Positions 37,689-51,680 of a stretch of DNA of 64,000 bases are shown here, piece by piece; position 1 is the stretch's first letter, and every line of letters starts with the position of its first letter. Source of the stretch: Otis tarda (Eukaryota > Chordata > Aves > Otidiformes > Otididae); contig CM048552.1 in the NCBI GenBank assembly GCA_026413225.1, positions 210,627,553 to 210,691,552 of the forward strand, read 5' to 3'. Under the pieces are notes generated by a model. It saw nothing but the letters and a program-made list of their open reading frames with translations. It did no database searches and was not told where the DNA came from. The translations under genes and the position numbers were made by a program.

Positions 37689-38507
37689 GTAGACAATGGG
37701 ACAGACTGCATCCTCTGCAACTTTGCAGATGATACAAAACTGATAGGAGTGGCAGAAGCCCCAGGCAGCACAGGCTGGAAAAATGGGCTGAGAGGAAACT
37801 CGGAAGTTCGACAAAGAGAAATGCAAAGTTCTAACCCTGTGGAAGAATAATCTTAACCATCTTCACAGGCTGAATGTTGACTATCTGGAAAGGAGTTCGG
37901 CAGAAAAGGACTTTGGGGGTCCTGGTGAACACCAAGTTGATGATTAGCCAGCAATGTGACTTGCTGCAAAAAGAGTCATCAGCTTCTTGGGCTGCATTGG
38001 GAAGAACATTGCCAGCAGGTCAAGGGAGACAATCCTTTCCCTCTGCTCAGGTCTGGTTAGACAGATCTGGAATGCCATGTCCCTTTCGGGGCTCCCCTGT
38101 ACAAGACATGGATGAGTCCGTCAAAGGGAGGAGAGATAATTCAAGGATCAGACCATTTTCCATACAAAGTCAGGCTGAGACAGCTGAGATTGTTCAGCCC
38201 AGAGAAGAGAAGGCTCGAGGGGGATCTTATGAATGTGTATAAATGCCTGATGGGAATAAGTAAATAAATGGCACCAGTCCCCTGTCAATGGTGTCCAGTG
38301 ACAGGACTAGAGGCAATAGGCATAAAGTACATGAAAATCAATTTAAGGATAACATAAAAAATCTTTTCTGTCAGGACTGACCAGAGAGGTTTTGAAGTCT
38401 CTGTCCCTGGAGATATTCAAAACCCAACTGGACACAGCCCTGAGCAACATGCTGTAGATCACCGTTGTATGAGCAGGGGGTCACCACATTGTGACTCTGT
38501 GATCACT
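37689..38507 (+). mobile_element. Old CR1 copy, RT catalytic site to 3' end
   Basis: It begins just before the diverged catalytic segment (CAACTTTGCAGATGATAC, coding for NFADDT) and follows the CR1 order to the 3' side: TGGGCTGCATTGGGAAGAAC, CAGCCCAGAGAAGAGAAGGC, the GGTTTTGAAGTCTCTGTCC block, and an eroded tail (ATTGTGACTCTGTGATCACT) ending near 38507. Many indels and stops mark it as much older than the copy at 1-2400. Confidence 0.85.
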
Positions 38508-41500
38508 CAGTTCCTCCTAGTTGACATATTCTGATGAATTGACAGTCTCGAGATGATCATCTTTAACTTAACTAAGAACCATCCCAATAAATACACAATT
38601 AATAAGGACAATGGAAAATACATGTTACCTTTAGTGCCCTAGAAATCTTACAATAGACACAGTCAATAGCACTCTAATCCAAGAGTGATCACCTTATCTG
38701 TAAGGTTACATCTTCCTTGGACTTGTGATATCACATAAAATTTCACGAAGAAATAAATAAGTTTTTTAGAACTTTTTTTTTACTCTGGTCAAAAATATTT
38801 TTAGATAAAATAAAATAATAGTAGATAAGACCGCAAGTTTGGAGTCTGCTTAAATCCATAAAAAAGAAAATTTAAAAACTCTTATTGTTGTTCATGACCT
38901 TGGGGTTAGCCTTTTGTTTTCCAGGTGATATTCACAAGCTTTCAGTTAAGAGTGAGAATATGGATGACCTTCAGCTGCTCTCCTATTATTTCCTCCCGAG
39001 CCACCAATATATCCTACGTCTATATCTATACTTATCTAGATTGGTTTGCAGCCAAATAGCCCTCACCCAAACTCCAAGCCTATCTAGACTGAGTTACTCT
39101 ATCAACTGCACCAGCAAGGTCAGATATAATAAAGCTTCATAGGCACCTATTTGATGCATGGATTCATGATGAATTCTCAGAGAAGTTGTGATAGCATCCA
39201 TCCCTTTTGAGATGAACTAACCCCTTATAAAGTCTTTTAGAAACACTCTTTATTTGTTAGAAGTCTAAATCTGACAGGTTCTGACAGGCTGTCAGACTCC
39301 TGTGTACAACTCAGCTGGAACTTGCTTTACTGCCTTATTTTGTCATCAGTTCGTTCATTAGTTCTGAAATGTTAACATCGACTTCTAGCTGACTGACTTG
39401 AGGAGGCAATAAGCTAAACTAATTAAAGGAGATAGTATAGCCCACCTGTTATTGCACTTCATTTTTTATAGTAAATTTTTTCCTAATGTTGTGGTTTTGT
39501 TTAGTGGGGGTGGGGACGGGCTAAGATTGTCCAGATTGTTAGAAGTATCTCATTATATTAGTAGTACAAAATATTGAATATTGTTATTAGACAATTATAC
39601 TAGCACAAATAAGATCATTAGAAAGGAGTTTTTAACACATAGTCATTATGTTACCATCCAAGAAGATTCGTTTTACTTTTAAATTGAGTAAAACCAGAAC
39701 ACTTGTATTCTTGATGAATGAAGATATTTGAATGTAAGGTTTAAAAAAAAAATTACCAAAAAAAAACCCCTGTTAGTTGAAGCTACGAAATAGTATTTTA
39801 CACTTGTGTGCTGTCTATAAGCTTTGATAATAAAAAAATAATTTTGTGCTCCTTTTTTTTTTTTTTAATAATCCAGTGCTTATAATCAATCACAAAACTT
39901 ATGCAAAAGGAGTGACAAAATCAGTCCTGTAAAAAGCATGGTATTTTTGCATATGCTTAAAGAGCAGGTGACTATAGGTCTATGAAACATGGGGATCTCC
40001 AGGGTTGGGCACTACCTATTAAAAGTGCTTGGGATTGTAGATTTAAACATAAGTGGCTACAACCCATCTAAGTTCCAAAGAGACGCCAAAACTGTTTTCG
40101 TGTCTGAAGTTATCTCTTTATTACTGAAGATCTTAAGTAGGACTATTGACTTGCTACAACCCACTTCCACAAAGGCTTAAAATATGACTCAAGAAAGAGT
40201 AAAATCTGGAATTAGTCCTGACAGTGCTGTAAAGCAATGACAATACAGAATATAGCTATCTAGCCATGTCCACTTATTCTTGTTGGGAGATAATTAAGTC
40301 TTGTGTACTCTTTTACTCTTGTAGAAATGTCTTTCATTTTTCCCCCTTGTCCTCTGTCATTTGCTGCACTGATTTAGCAATGCAAAGGGGATTCACACCA
40401 CCTGGGCATTTATTAATGCTGGGTAAACAGAAGTTTGAGCTCTTTTTTATAACGTACTTTCCAACCTTGTTTATTGTCATTACGCTAGCTTTCTGGCGAA
40501 AATGTTTTTATTGGCAAGATCTGCAGAAAGCTCAAGCTCTGTAAATAATGATGAGAACAAGTTTTCCTGGGAGAATAAGCTCTGGGAATTCTGCCCTAAC
40601 CATACTGAAAACTTAATATACATATCTGCATAATATATTTTGCTGAATAATTATGAATTTTTGCAAGTGGAACATGATGTTGTGACAGTCAGAGTTCTCA
40701 GAAGAATGATTTGTGTGTCCAAGTTCTAGTCTGGTTCTTCTCTATATATCTATTAGCCTACTAAAAGATATTACCTCTCTCTGGAAATCTTACCCTGCAG
40801 AAATAATGTGATTTGAGTTTTGACCTTGATAAATGAGAAATATTTGATATTTCTCTGTTGACATAATTCACATGAAAACAAAGTCTTGGGATTAGCTATC
40901 AAAACACATAGTAAGAATAAAAATTGCAACCTTTGGATACTAAGGTAATGTTGAAGTATCATCATTCATACAGATGGGTAAATCGTCCAGAATAAGGAAG
41001 CCTGAAAAGACTCTAAATTATAATAAATAAATAAATAAATAGTCCACCGTATCAAGTATCTGAGAAAGTTTAAAAGGATTTTATCTCTATGGGGCAAGTA
41101 ATATAGCATAATTCTACCTTGAAATGGAATTCCAACTGTATGAATACAAGGCTATGGGAATGATTAAGTGACACATAAACTTATTCATAAAAAAATAGTT
41201 GCCAGCAGCAATGCAGGAGTTACAAAATCACTTTCATGTGATTTAATGCTCCATTATGGCAAATACAGTAAAATAATTCCTTGTCAAACACCTGAGTTTT
41301 AGATTAGGTGGACCTTGTTATTCCCACGCTTCAGCACCTAAGAACTCCACAGAGCACCATGTCACTGAACACCAGTTTGGTAAGAAAGAGTGACTTGAAA
41401 CTTTTCCCAAGAAAATTTTCCCTTGAAAAAAATCAATGTAATTTACAGTCAGCATCAGCTGTAATAATGAGTTATTAATATATATTGGAAAGCAGTTTAA

Positions 41501-42989
41501 AGAGGTGGAATTTGTCTGACATTACGATCTCATCCATTAAATCATATTTAACAGAGAAAAAAGGACATGCACTGGAGCTGCTTGGGTGAAACATATAAAG
41601 ATGCTCCATGTATTGAGGCACACTTCTGCATGGTTCTGAGCAGTTAACTATTGTCCAAAATGTTGGGAGAGAATGAATCACCCACTATGTATATTTAAGT
41701 CTGAAATAAAGTGACCAAAAAGGAGCATTTCTGGGGCACAATTAAACTTTTCACTCTTTCTTAGTAAGTGGTATTTAAAATGCCTCTGCATCTATAAGAA
41801 TAAATGAGGTGAATCCTTTAACTGTTCTAAGTATCTTCTCTCACTTCCCAGGATTTTAACTGAGTTACACAAATCAAAGGTAAGATCAGAAATGGAAAAC
41901 TGAAAACCTTGTTTACAAGACCATTACTAGCCTAAGAGGTAGAGTGTTCTGCAAGATCCCAAAAGGTTAAAATCCTCAGGATTTGAGGCCGGCTTTGGTT
42001 TACCTTTTAATAAAGATGAAGCAAATTCTGAGGATAAAGAAGAGCAAAATAACTTATAATCCATTTACTTTAAGGCTTTGTAGAAACTCTTCACAGAAAG
42101 TTTTCCTTTCTTTTTAAATTCTTCTTCTTCCTTCTGTAAATTCTGCAGACTAGTAGGAGAATTTTGTTGTGACAGCTTATCTAGTCTCAGAAAATGCAGC
42201 CTAATTTACTAATTAATTTACATAGTTTCAGCATAACATATCAACATCTGCCTATAAATTTATAGGTGAAAACAATTGAGAGAAAAGGAAGAAAGAAATT
42301 CAGAGGGAAAAGGAGGAAGCTGATGTAATAAAATCCAGAAATCAGTCTAAAAATAATTGAATCTGGAGACTACTGAAAACACAGGGGAATTTAGGATATG
42401 ATTTTGATTCCTGTTCCATATTTTGCAGGGGAATCCATTTTATAGTAATATGTGGTAAGAGAAATGTCAGCTATCAGAGACAGATATAAAGAAAGAATCT
42501 GAGATAGCTACACCCACAATTCCTAAGAGTTAGTGTTTTATGCAAGCGTATCATTAACTTCTTTGGGCAAAGACCATTAATCATATTGAATTATTTTTGG
42601 TAAAGCTTGGCATCTGCTTATATGTAATCCTCATGCTGGTCTTTAAGAACAGTAATTTATTTAAGAGTCAAAACATCATAACATAAATATTTGGCTTCCA
42701 CATTGCTTTTACATTCAAGTGTTATCACTAAATACAAAATTAACTACTATCATTTCAGAGCATAGTTTAACAGGAGTGTTATTCATTTCTCATAAAGCAA
42801 CTATTTTCCAACTCACATCATCTACTAAGGAAATAATATAGAAGTCATGCTATATGTTTGTACTGAAATAATAATAATCTGTAAGGTTTTCAGAAAATAG
42901 TTGATTTGATCTCTAGTAGCATTCACTAATGCTGCATTTCCCAAGGTCTTGAGAGCCAAGAGTTCTCACTCAAAAGAATGGAAACCACT
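38508..42989. other. Intergenic, no gene recognised
   Basis: Unique AT-rich sequence with an AATA repeat at 41021-41041. A 25-bp LTR-like start at 39488 is discussed under findings. No coding region is supported. Confidence 0.5.
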
Positions 42990-43482
42990 CCGGTGTTCAG
43001 ATCATCCCTTCAGCCAGTTTTTCTCTCAGTGCACCATAAACCCACTCATCCCACAGTTGGACAACTTGTCCAGAAGGATACTGTGAGGGACAGTATCGGA
43101 AGCCTTTCTAAAATCCAGAAAAACTACATCCACTGCCTTTCCTTCATCCACTAGGCAGCTGACCCTATCACAGGATATCAAATTAGTTAAACAGGACTTT
43201 CCTTTCGTGACCCCCTATTGACTGTGTCTGACGATTGCATTATTCTTTAAATGCCTTTCAATAGTGCTCAGTATGATCTTCTCTATAATTTTTCCAGAGA
43301 CTAACAGGTCTGTAGTTCCCTAGGTCTTCCTTCACACCTTTTTTTTTGTAGATTGGAATAACATTGGCTAGCTTCCAGTCAGCAGGGACCTCCCTAGACG
43401 CCCAAGATTTTTGGTAGATGATCGAGAGGGGTCCTGCTATAACATCCGCTAGTTCCTTCAGAAGTAGTTTTGGCTTTTGCAA
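42990..43482 (-). mobile_element. Old CR1 fragment, central reverse-transcriptase part
   Basis: Read on the minus strand from 43482, the translation gives [19 protein letters not shown], then [17 protein letters not shown] and GNYRPVSL. After frame changes it continues with TKGKSCLTNLIS, a region equivalent to YLDLCKAFD, and VPHSILLDKLSNCG. These are the finger and palm segments of CR1 reverse transcriptase in the right order. Both the 5' and 3' sides are missing. Multiple stops and shifts show it is ancient. Confidence 0.85.
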
Positions 43483-46400
43483 GCTCTAAAGGAAACTTTT
43501 AAATATAAAACCTCTCCGTAAGGAAATAATTTTGGGTGGTTTTAAACTTTAAGGTGTAGTATAATTGTTTCAGATATTATATTTTCATAGTACTATAACA
43601 TTTTTAGACAAGTCTGGATTCTAAGAGTTAGCAAAATGTGGTAAAGTCAGTTTTCCTACGGCATACTTCTTAATTAATTCATACTGTGTTTGGATATTAT
43701 CTTCTGAGCACTTAGGTATACAATGATGTTGAACCAGTCTTCTTTTTTTTTTTTTTTTATGAACTCCACAACATGCTATCCACAGACAGGTCAAATTATA
43801 GATCTAGAGGGAAAAAGACAGACATTGAGCCCTCCCTCAGGTGAGACTTCCTATAGGCCAAGAAGAGCTTAGTGTTGGAGTGGAGGGCTATGTCAAGATC
43901 TAATTCACCTTTGTTACCTCTGTTGATTTTGATTTTTTCAAATACTGGTCTGTGTTCACTGATAACTAGCAGGAGATAATAAATCTGATTAATTCTTTGC
44001 ACATCGATTATTGAATAGTCAGTGAAAACAAATAATTTTACTTGTGAATCCTACTATTGAAGCAGGGCAGCAAAGCTAGGATTGGCTGGGACAGCCTTCA
44101 AACCACCAGTGTTCCTAAGAAAGGTATTGCTTTCCCATTATCAGTTGCCCTCGGCCACTGACATGTAATGAATACTTTGATATATTCCCTGAAAGGAGTT
44201 ATTAGAATCCAAATTATAGAAGGATAAAATGCCTTGACACGTATCAATTTCTACGAGGTTTTTAGATCCAAGTCCCCAGTGAAGCAAAAAGAACATGTTC
44301 TCCTTTCTAACACTGTCAACCTTCACTATCACAAGCACCCAAAATTAATAATTATTTAGCTACTGAACAATTATGACAGATGATTAATTGATCACAAGGA
44401 GCTTGTTCTCCTGGTGCTATTAATCAGTACGTCATCAAGCAGAAAGAGAAGGTAAGCAATCTATATCTGTTACAAGCCGTGTAAGGGACACATTACTCAG
44501 TCAGCATGAAAAGGTCATTGTGCAGCTGAAAGTAGGATGAGCAGACGTAGCCAGATTGATAAGAAAGTGTTATTTTGTGTATTTATTATCAGGGTAAAAA
44601 AAATACCATTCTGTCTGTATGAACACTGTAAATGGTTTACCGAAACAAAATGCTAAGAAAAGAGCAAGTTGTTGAGCTGTCAACAATGCTTCAGCCTTCC
44701 ACTGTTCAAAGATTAGCAAATGTGTTATGGGGTGAAGGAAGACATTTTCCCCTCCTACATCTCTATGTTTTCTTGATAGAATAATATTTTGTGGCTGTGG
44801 CCTCTGGACATGACAGGTCTCTGTCACCTCCTCTCCCGGTGATTGCCATGCAACTCATTAAACACTGCTCATTACTGCCTGCTGTATGGGGAAGTCTATT
44901 TGGCAAATAAGTGCAGGAAGAGGAGCAGGCCGGCCAGGAAAGAGTAAAAGCAATTATGGATGCTCCACGGAGTGGTGGAGCCATATGACAATGGGAGAAA
45001 ACATAGATGGCATTGGCTGAATTCAGCTAGGACAGCTTCCTTTCCTCACTCTTTCAGGCTTCTTAGGTATGCTTGTGCACAGCAACTTTGAGGTTCTCCT
45101 ATGGAGTTAACTGCAGGCAAATGTGGTTTCTTTCTGCCTGTGTTTCAAGATAACCAGAGGTTACTGTGCTAATTGCATGGCATTTAACAATAACCTTGAA
45201 CCAGGAGCTTATAAATATAAAGAATCTTTAAGAAACATTAGAGCAGGGACGAAGAAGGCTTGGCATATCTGCCAGGCACTGACAGCTGTAATACTTTTTA
45301 CCCAGTGGGGTCTCCAAGGACAGGCACAGTAGATATTATGATCCTGTGTGTGCTTCCTAGTCCAGTGTGCTGTGTAGCCAGGCTTGGTGATGGTATGAGC
45401 ACTGTCGATGCTTTATGCCAGAGGGAAATAACATTCAGAAAGCTTTTCCCTGGGGTGTACATGTTAAATTTCTGGTGGGTATGGATACTACTGTAAAAAA
45501 ACTGTCTTTATTTTCAGGCTTGTCTTACCAGGGACCAGTGGTTTAAGACAAGAGAATCCATAATTAGCTATGTTTAACCCACGCTTACCCAAGGGTCAGT
45601 TTTTCCCTGTAGATGGATGCGGTTCAGCTACATAGATATTGCACAGATATTTTAGTAGAAAACTGTGTTTTGGCTAATTTATCTTACTGAGAAAGTTTAT
45701 TAGCTCAAGCAAAGCAACAGAATGCTGCAGGTGTGGTTTCTAGATCTGGCTGCAACCCAGCTGGCTTGGGACAATGGCAGAAAGAGCCTGAGTCTGTCCA
45801 CAATGGATTTGCAAAGCTCACTTAACTACTCCATAAAGATTTTTCTTAATTTCTTTTTATGCCTCAGTGTGACATTGTGAGAAACTATGGGCCATATAGA
45901 GTTGTTATAGATTGCAGAAAAGCCTAGGTAAAGGTTTCCTGATGTTCTCTGCAGGTTACAAGGGTTTTTTTTTCCTGGATTTCTGGAGCCAATGTAGAAA
46001 GAGGTAAAAGAAGCAACAGGAAAATACAGACCCAGTTGTTGTGTCAGACAGCTCAGCCCAGTAATTCATTCAAAGATTTTACATATTCTTCCTTCTCCAC
46101 TCTTCATCTATTTTAGGTATTACATTAAAACAAACAAACAAACAAACAACCAACCAAACAATATTATCTTTGCTTTATTGATTACCTCATCTTGAACTTC
46201 AGATCAGTAGACCACGATACTGGTAGATATCTATCTGCTTAATCCATTTATTTACTGATTAAAAATATTTCAGTTCGTTTAATAAACAGAACTTTAGATT
46301 CTTTCCTAATGGAAAATGCCAATTTTAAAGGTATTTTTCCATAGAAAATGGTTATTTTATAGAAGCTGCATTTTTTCACTGATGGAAAATTTCCAAGCAG

Positions 46401-49400
46401 CTGTTATTTGCTTATTCATTTCTATCAGACAATTTCTTTACTGGACATTTACAAATATTTAGATAGAGATTTATAAACACAATACTATAACAATTTTAAT
46501 AATTCTTTCACTATGAAAAGTTTTTACTTATCTGCCACCATCCAGTGGAATAACTCTTACATACTGTTGTTAGCCGTCGTTGTTTATCTTGACCTTCTCT
46601 TGTGCCTGGAGTCACAAAGAGGCATCATGCAGTTTGCAGAAGTTTCAGGTTGAGAAAATACAGCCACTTGCCTCATAGAGTTCACACATCTGCCTCCAGT
46701 CAGGGATATGTAAGTAAATTTGTGAGACCTTGGCATAAAATAACTAATGAATATTGTGAAAATACAAAATGCAAGCAGAATTGCAAAATATAGAAGATAG
46801 GAGAAAAAGCCCTTGAACTCTAAAGGAAAAACTAGTGATGAAGAATGTAAAGTCAGGAGATTTACAGAACCATATAAGCTCTGGCATGGGTTTGAAGTAA
46901 CAGGAGGTGCATTGTAAACCACAGGACCAAGAAAGCAGTTAGCAGAAAGGATGGATAAGCATTGAGTACATGGCCTGAGATTTGACAAGCAGGGGGTTTC
47001 ACCTTTGTTTGTCATATGAGTTTACATGTGATTCCTGATAAAGCAGGAGAAGAATCCATCTGCATATTTGCACAAATTTGAAGGTATAAATAAATTTGCA
47101 CATAAATATAGGTCCAGCATTGAGCTGAGCTAAAAGCTCTGAGCAAATTTTTCCAGCTGAAGTATGTTTTCATGGTGTGTCATCTGAAAATACTATGATA
47201 TAAATTACGCAACAGAGTGAGTGCACTGTCATGGCAGTTTTACAAACTTTATTTTTTATTTCTTGAATACCAAGTGCTTATAGATGCCACTGATGGGGAA
47301 TAAATATGGCACTGCTTTCTCTAGTTAGATATTTTTAAATGACTAAGATGAATACATTTTTCTCTTTCAGTGATCATGTTATCACAGAACCATATAAACA
47401 TTGCATCTGCTTTATGCTGCTATAATGAAACATACAGGACCTAATTCACCACTTGGTTACTCCAATCTAACACCCCTGTAACTCCACTGATATATCTGTA
47501 ATGAAATCAGGAGAGCACAGGATAACAGAGTTGTTATATTTACTTAGGAGGTAAAAAAAAATGACATATTTTTGAGCTCTTTAACTCAAGCTTCTGTAAG
47601 TGTTCCCAATCTTTTCCTTTCCATAGTCACAAACTTTCCAGGTAAATAAAATGGAACCAGAGTGAGCCATGGTAAACACATATTCATTTCTTATAATAAA
47701 TATAGAGTAGCTTGAAGTTACTTTAGTAATAAATAACACCTTGTTAGCAAGATGTAAAGGAACTGAGGTACTTTTGCTAAGTATGCTGCTGGTATTTGGG
47801 AGCTAAGATATGGCTTCCAAGTCCATATGCTTTTCTGAAATAGGCATAGAGAAAGCCATGCCAATAAGTTTAAATTTGTATGCTCTTGAATAGCAGGCAT
47901 TTTTAGTGCAATTGCAATTCAAAATTTGGAATAAAATGTTATCTGTGGAAAAAAAAAAGCTGAATTTGGTTCTTTCCAAGATAAGCCTTTAATAGGAAAA
48001 CAACTTGATAGCTATGTAAATGTTTGTAAAACAGGAGTTCTATTTGCTGCACATTTTCTAAAGTCCAACAGGACTTGTGTCCTTCCTTTCTTGCTTGGGG
48101 CAAGCTTATACGAAAACACAAAAATTGCAGCTTATATTCCATCCAATATAACAATCTTTTAAAAAATCACCAACTGAGATGTCAGGAACCCAGGGTGATG
48201 TGGCTTCAGGTAGCGTATAAACTGCAGGAGCAAATGAACTTTTAAAAAGCCAAGATGCTGTTTTGCTACAGCTCAATTTGCTCCTCTCTGAGCCAGAGCA
48301 TTACTTCTCCAAAATTGTGTTGTTTTGCTTTTGCTTTTTCTTTTTTTTTTTCATAGGCACCTGAGGGAGATATTTAAATTTAATCACATTCAGGTTCAGC
48401 ACTCAGCATGGTGATATTAAAAAAACAGGTGTGGATTGGGGGGAAGGCAGGATTTGCTGATTTGTGAGATCCTATCACTCAGCATCTGGTAGCCAAATTG
48501 CCAGCTAATCATCTGAGAAAAAAAAAAAAAAAAAGGTCTTGTTTTGACAAAGAGAACATTTCATCACCTGTGGAAATTACCTCCTGAAATCCGCAGCCTG
48601 GAGCCCAAATCTTTGCAGGAACTGAAAAGAGAAATTACTGTCTATATTTCCAGTCCTTTCTGTTCAAAACTGAGGTGATTGAATAGATATCCTCATTGAA
48701 AAAATTTCCTGGGTTTTATTTTCTAACCTTGCTTTCTGCCCTGAATGTGGCATTTCTTAACACTCATGAATGAAAATGTCTCTGCTCCATAGGGGAAAGT
48801 ATAGGAAATGTCACCTGTTGTTTTGGTCAAGCACTCACTCTACTCTGTCCATTGTCCAGCCTGGCCGGGCAAGAGGCCATTCTGGTCCAGCAGCCAGGCT
48901 GTACTGATGCTAACAAGCTCTGCTGAGAGAACAAGATCATTAAGCATATTTGAAAGGTGTCTGGGTTGGATCTGGTTCGTACATCTCTGGCAAGGAACAT
49001 ACGTGAACCTGGGAAGCAGCTGTCTGTAGGAACATGTCCTGAGACCTGAAAACTTTAACAGCCTGCTGTAAAGATTTAGACATTTTTTTTTTTCATGGAA
49101 AAGTGAAACAAGGACTTAAAAACAAGGAAAAAAAAACCAACAAAAAATGAACAAGAAATTCTGAAATTTAACATGTGCTCTTCCTAATGGGAGAGGTTTC
49201 ATAATTTCATACTATACTAGTATCTTCCCACTGAAACATCTGCTATTATCCACAGCCAAAGCAAAAATACTTCACTAGATAATTTAGAAATTGCTGTGTC
49301 CTCTTCTCTGCTGGCTGTAAGCTCTTTCATCTTCATAGACACCAATGTGTGCAAAGAGTAAGATAAACAGAGAATTTCACATCTTATAAAAAGAGCAGAA

Positions 49401-50077
49401 GCAAATCTTTCCTCAGGAGTTTGTTGTGCTGTGTGGTTTTTTCCTCTTTGACTCTGTGTAGATACTGGGTAGGTGGTCCAGGTCGCTGTTCACCCTACTG
49501 CTTGTGCTGGATGAGATGTAGAATAAGCCTTGTAGATCCTCACAACCACAAAGGAAGCAGAAGAATGGATTCAAGAGTGTTTTTGTGATGAAGTGCACAA
49601 TCACTGCACTTTAGGCAAGTAGAAGTCTGAAAACACAAAATACAGGAAAGGAGGACTATCTGTGAGAAGTGTTTTGCCCTCAAAGTTGGGTAGATACCAG
49701 TCAAACTGCCTATGTGAATAAAAGCAATAAATTCCTTAGCTGGTCTTCTGGGAGCCATCTGCTCCAGCCCTACCTTGGTCGAATGGTACAGGAATCACCT
49801 CAGTATAAACATATTCCTTCTGAAAATAGGAATTTCTTTCAAGAATCAGGGGTCAGGCAAGGGAGTATTGCAGCTTTTGGGGCATTTCCTCAGCAATCTG
49901 ACAAATAAAAGTTTGCCTGTGGTTGAAAACATTAATAGTACAACCAGGTAAAAAAGTCCTTGCTAAAAATGGCGGCTCTCCGCAGTTTTCAGAGAATTAT
50001 TTGCAATCAGAGACTACTGTGTGGGACTTCGCACTGTCAAGCTCTGTAGGTTACATAGGAGCGAGAAGTTTCTTCTA
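43483..50077. other. Intergenic, about 6.6 kb, no gene recognised
   Basis: Mostly unique sequence with poly(T) at 43744-43758, an AAAC/AACC repeat at 46127-46159 and poly(A) at 48518-48534. A 143-codon minus frame (47015-46584) has one hydrophobic stretch but no family signature. The stretch 44345-44470 looks unusually rich in regulatory-type motifs (see findings). Confidence 0.5.
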
Positions 50078-50155
50078 CATAGAATCATAGAATCATGTAG
50101 ATTGGAGAAGACCCTTAAGATCATTGAGTCCAGCTGTTCTCACACCTCCAATGCT
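50078..50155 (-). mobile_element. Short old CR1 tail fragment
   Basis: CATAGAATCATAGAATCATG (50078-50097), then GATTGGAGAAGACCCTTAAG and ATCATTGAGTCCAGC, is the reverse complement of an older CR1 3' end. Only about 75 bp can be recognised. Confidence 0.75.
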
Positions 50156-51494
50156 CACTTAAAACAGGTGGGGCTGTGGATGACAGCAGCGTGGAACATG
50201 CACATCCATGAATTTCCAGACACAGTCTGTCATGAATTCAACAGCCGCAGATGGGAATCACATGTGAAGAAGATGGCTCCTCAGAGCAGGTCCTGTGAGC
50301 TGGTTTTTATGCCGCACACCCTAGATGGGCCTTTGAAGATTTGGTCATTTATTCAAATCGCTTTCAAAGTGAACCGAGTTCTCTTAAATAGCAGATTAAA
50401 ATGTTCCTGTTTATAATGAAAGACATTTGAAAATGCCAGAAAAAGAAAATGGGCCTAATTCATTAATGTAGAGAAGCTTTGCAGCAGGTGATGTAAGTAA
50501 TGAGACTGACTTAATTTAGTGGCCGTGAGGAGCAGATTACTATGGGGTTAGCAAAGTATATTCCTGACAAGCATGAATGCAATGTATGCAAATAAATTTA
50601 TTTGAATATTTCAAATATCTGTCACTTTCAGATTAATTACTTAATTTACATTATAAGCAACCTTCCCCAAGAAAATCTTTAATAGGGACAAAACTAAACT
50701 TGTTTACTTAGTTGGTGAAATTTCAACAAGAAAAGTTTAGTATTGAAATTACAATGTTGCCTGTAATTAATCTGGGTTTCTTTACAAACTTATTTTCCAC
50801 TTCTCCCTTAAATGAGTACAGGATTAAAAAAAAAAAAGATAAGAGGTTATATCTTTTAATTAATTGTTATTAATTATTTTTATTTAAATTATTATTTATT
50901 GTTTATTATTCACAAAATATGCATAACTTGTTACTATATATTTCAGATGCCTATATTTTTATAACATGCAATCATTTTAATTCCTGATCTTCCATTTTCT
51001 TCAGATCTAAATTTCTGTTTAGCATGGTTCATGGGTAAACTAATAAATTTCACTCCAGAGGCAGATATAGTTCAGTGGTGGGCAAACTTCAGAGAGGACA
51101 GATAGTCCTGTGGCTAACATACTCACCAGAGACTCAAAAAATCTTTTTATTGATCTGAGTCCCTCTATTTCTCTGTCTCAAATATATAATTTTTAGTATA
51201 GCAATAAAAAAAAAAGCTTTCCAGACTGACCAGGATTTTTTTCAGGAAGTTGCTGGATGAAAGTGAACATAAATATTGTAGTACACAATACATACACAAT
51301 AAATATGTATGTACACAATCATAGCTATAAAACACCTTATTTAAAAACATGTAACCAGCAGTAAAACTGTATTGCGACAAGTGTGTTTTAGCACCATCTA
51401 GCTATCTTATTAGGTAAGTCACCAGCTGTATAACACTCATGAAATCCATTAGATTCTTCCAAAGAAGAATCAACAAGTGACTAAAGATGGTTGA
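50156..51494. other. Intergenic, no gene recognised
   Basis: AT-rich unique sequence. The interval 50560-50660 contains ATGCAAAT-like and ATTA motifs (see findings). No coding region. Confidence 0.5.
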
Positions 51495-51671
51495 CACAAT
51501 GTTCTGGTTTTGTTAGTGAGGGGGGGCCTAAGGTGGTAGCTTCTGTAGGAAACTGCTAGAAGTTGCTCCCCTTTGTTTAGTGGACTCGGCCGGGCCTAGG
51601 GCGGACCTGCTGCTGGCCAAGGCTGAGCCAATTGGTAGCAGAATGTCCCATGATAACGCCTCTGCGATAAC

Positions 51672-51680
51672 ATATTTAAG
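51672..51680 (+). promoter_or_regulatory. LTR TATA-like box
   Basis: ATATTTAAG, about 170 bp into the LTR, is the best TATA-like element before the GC-rich core and would mark the retroviral promoter. It is a weak match. Confidence 0.3.

Noticed and set aside
46584-47015. 143-codon minus-strand frame with one hydrophobic stretch
   Set aside because: No recognisable family, splice context or conserved motif; a single hydrophobic stretch is common in AT-rich random translations.
50021-50416. 131-codon plus-strand frame
   Set aside because: It runs across a CR1 tail fragment, so the reading is chance.
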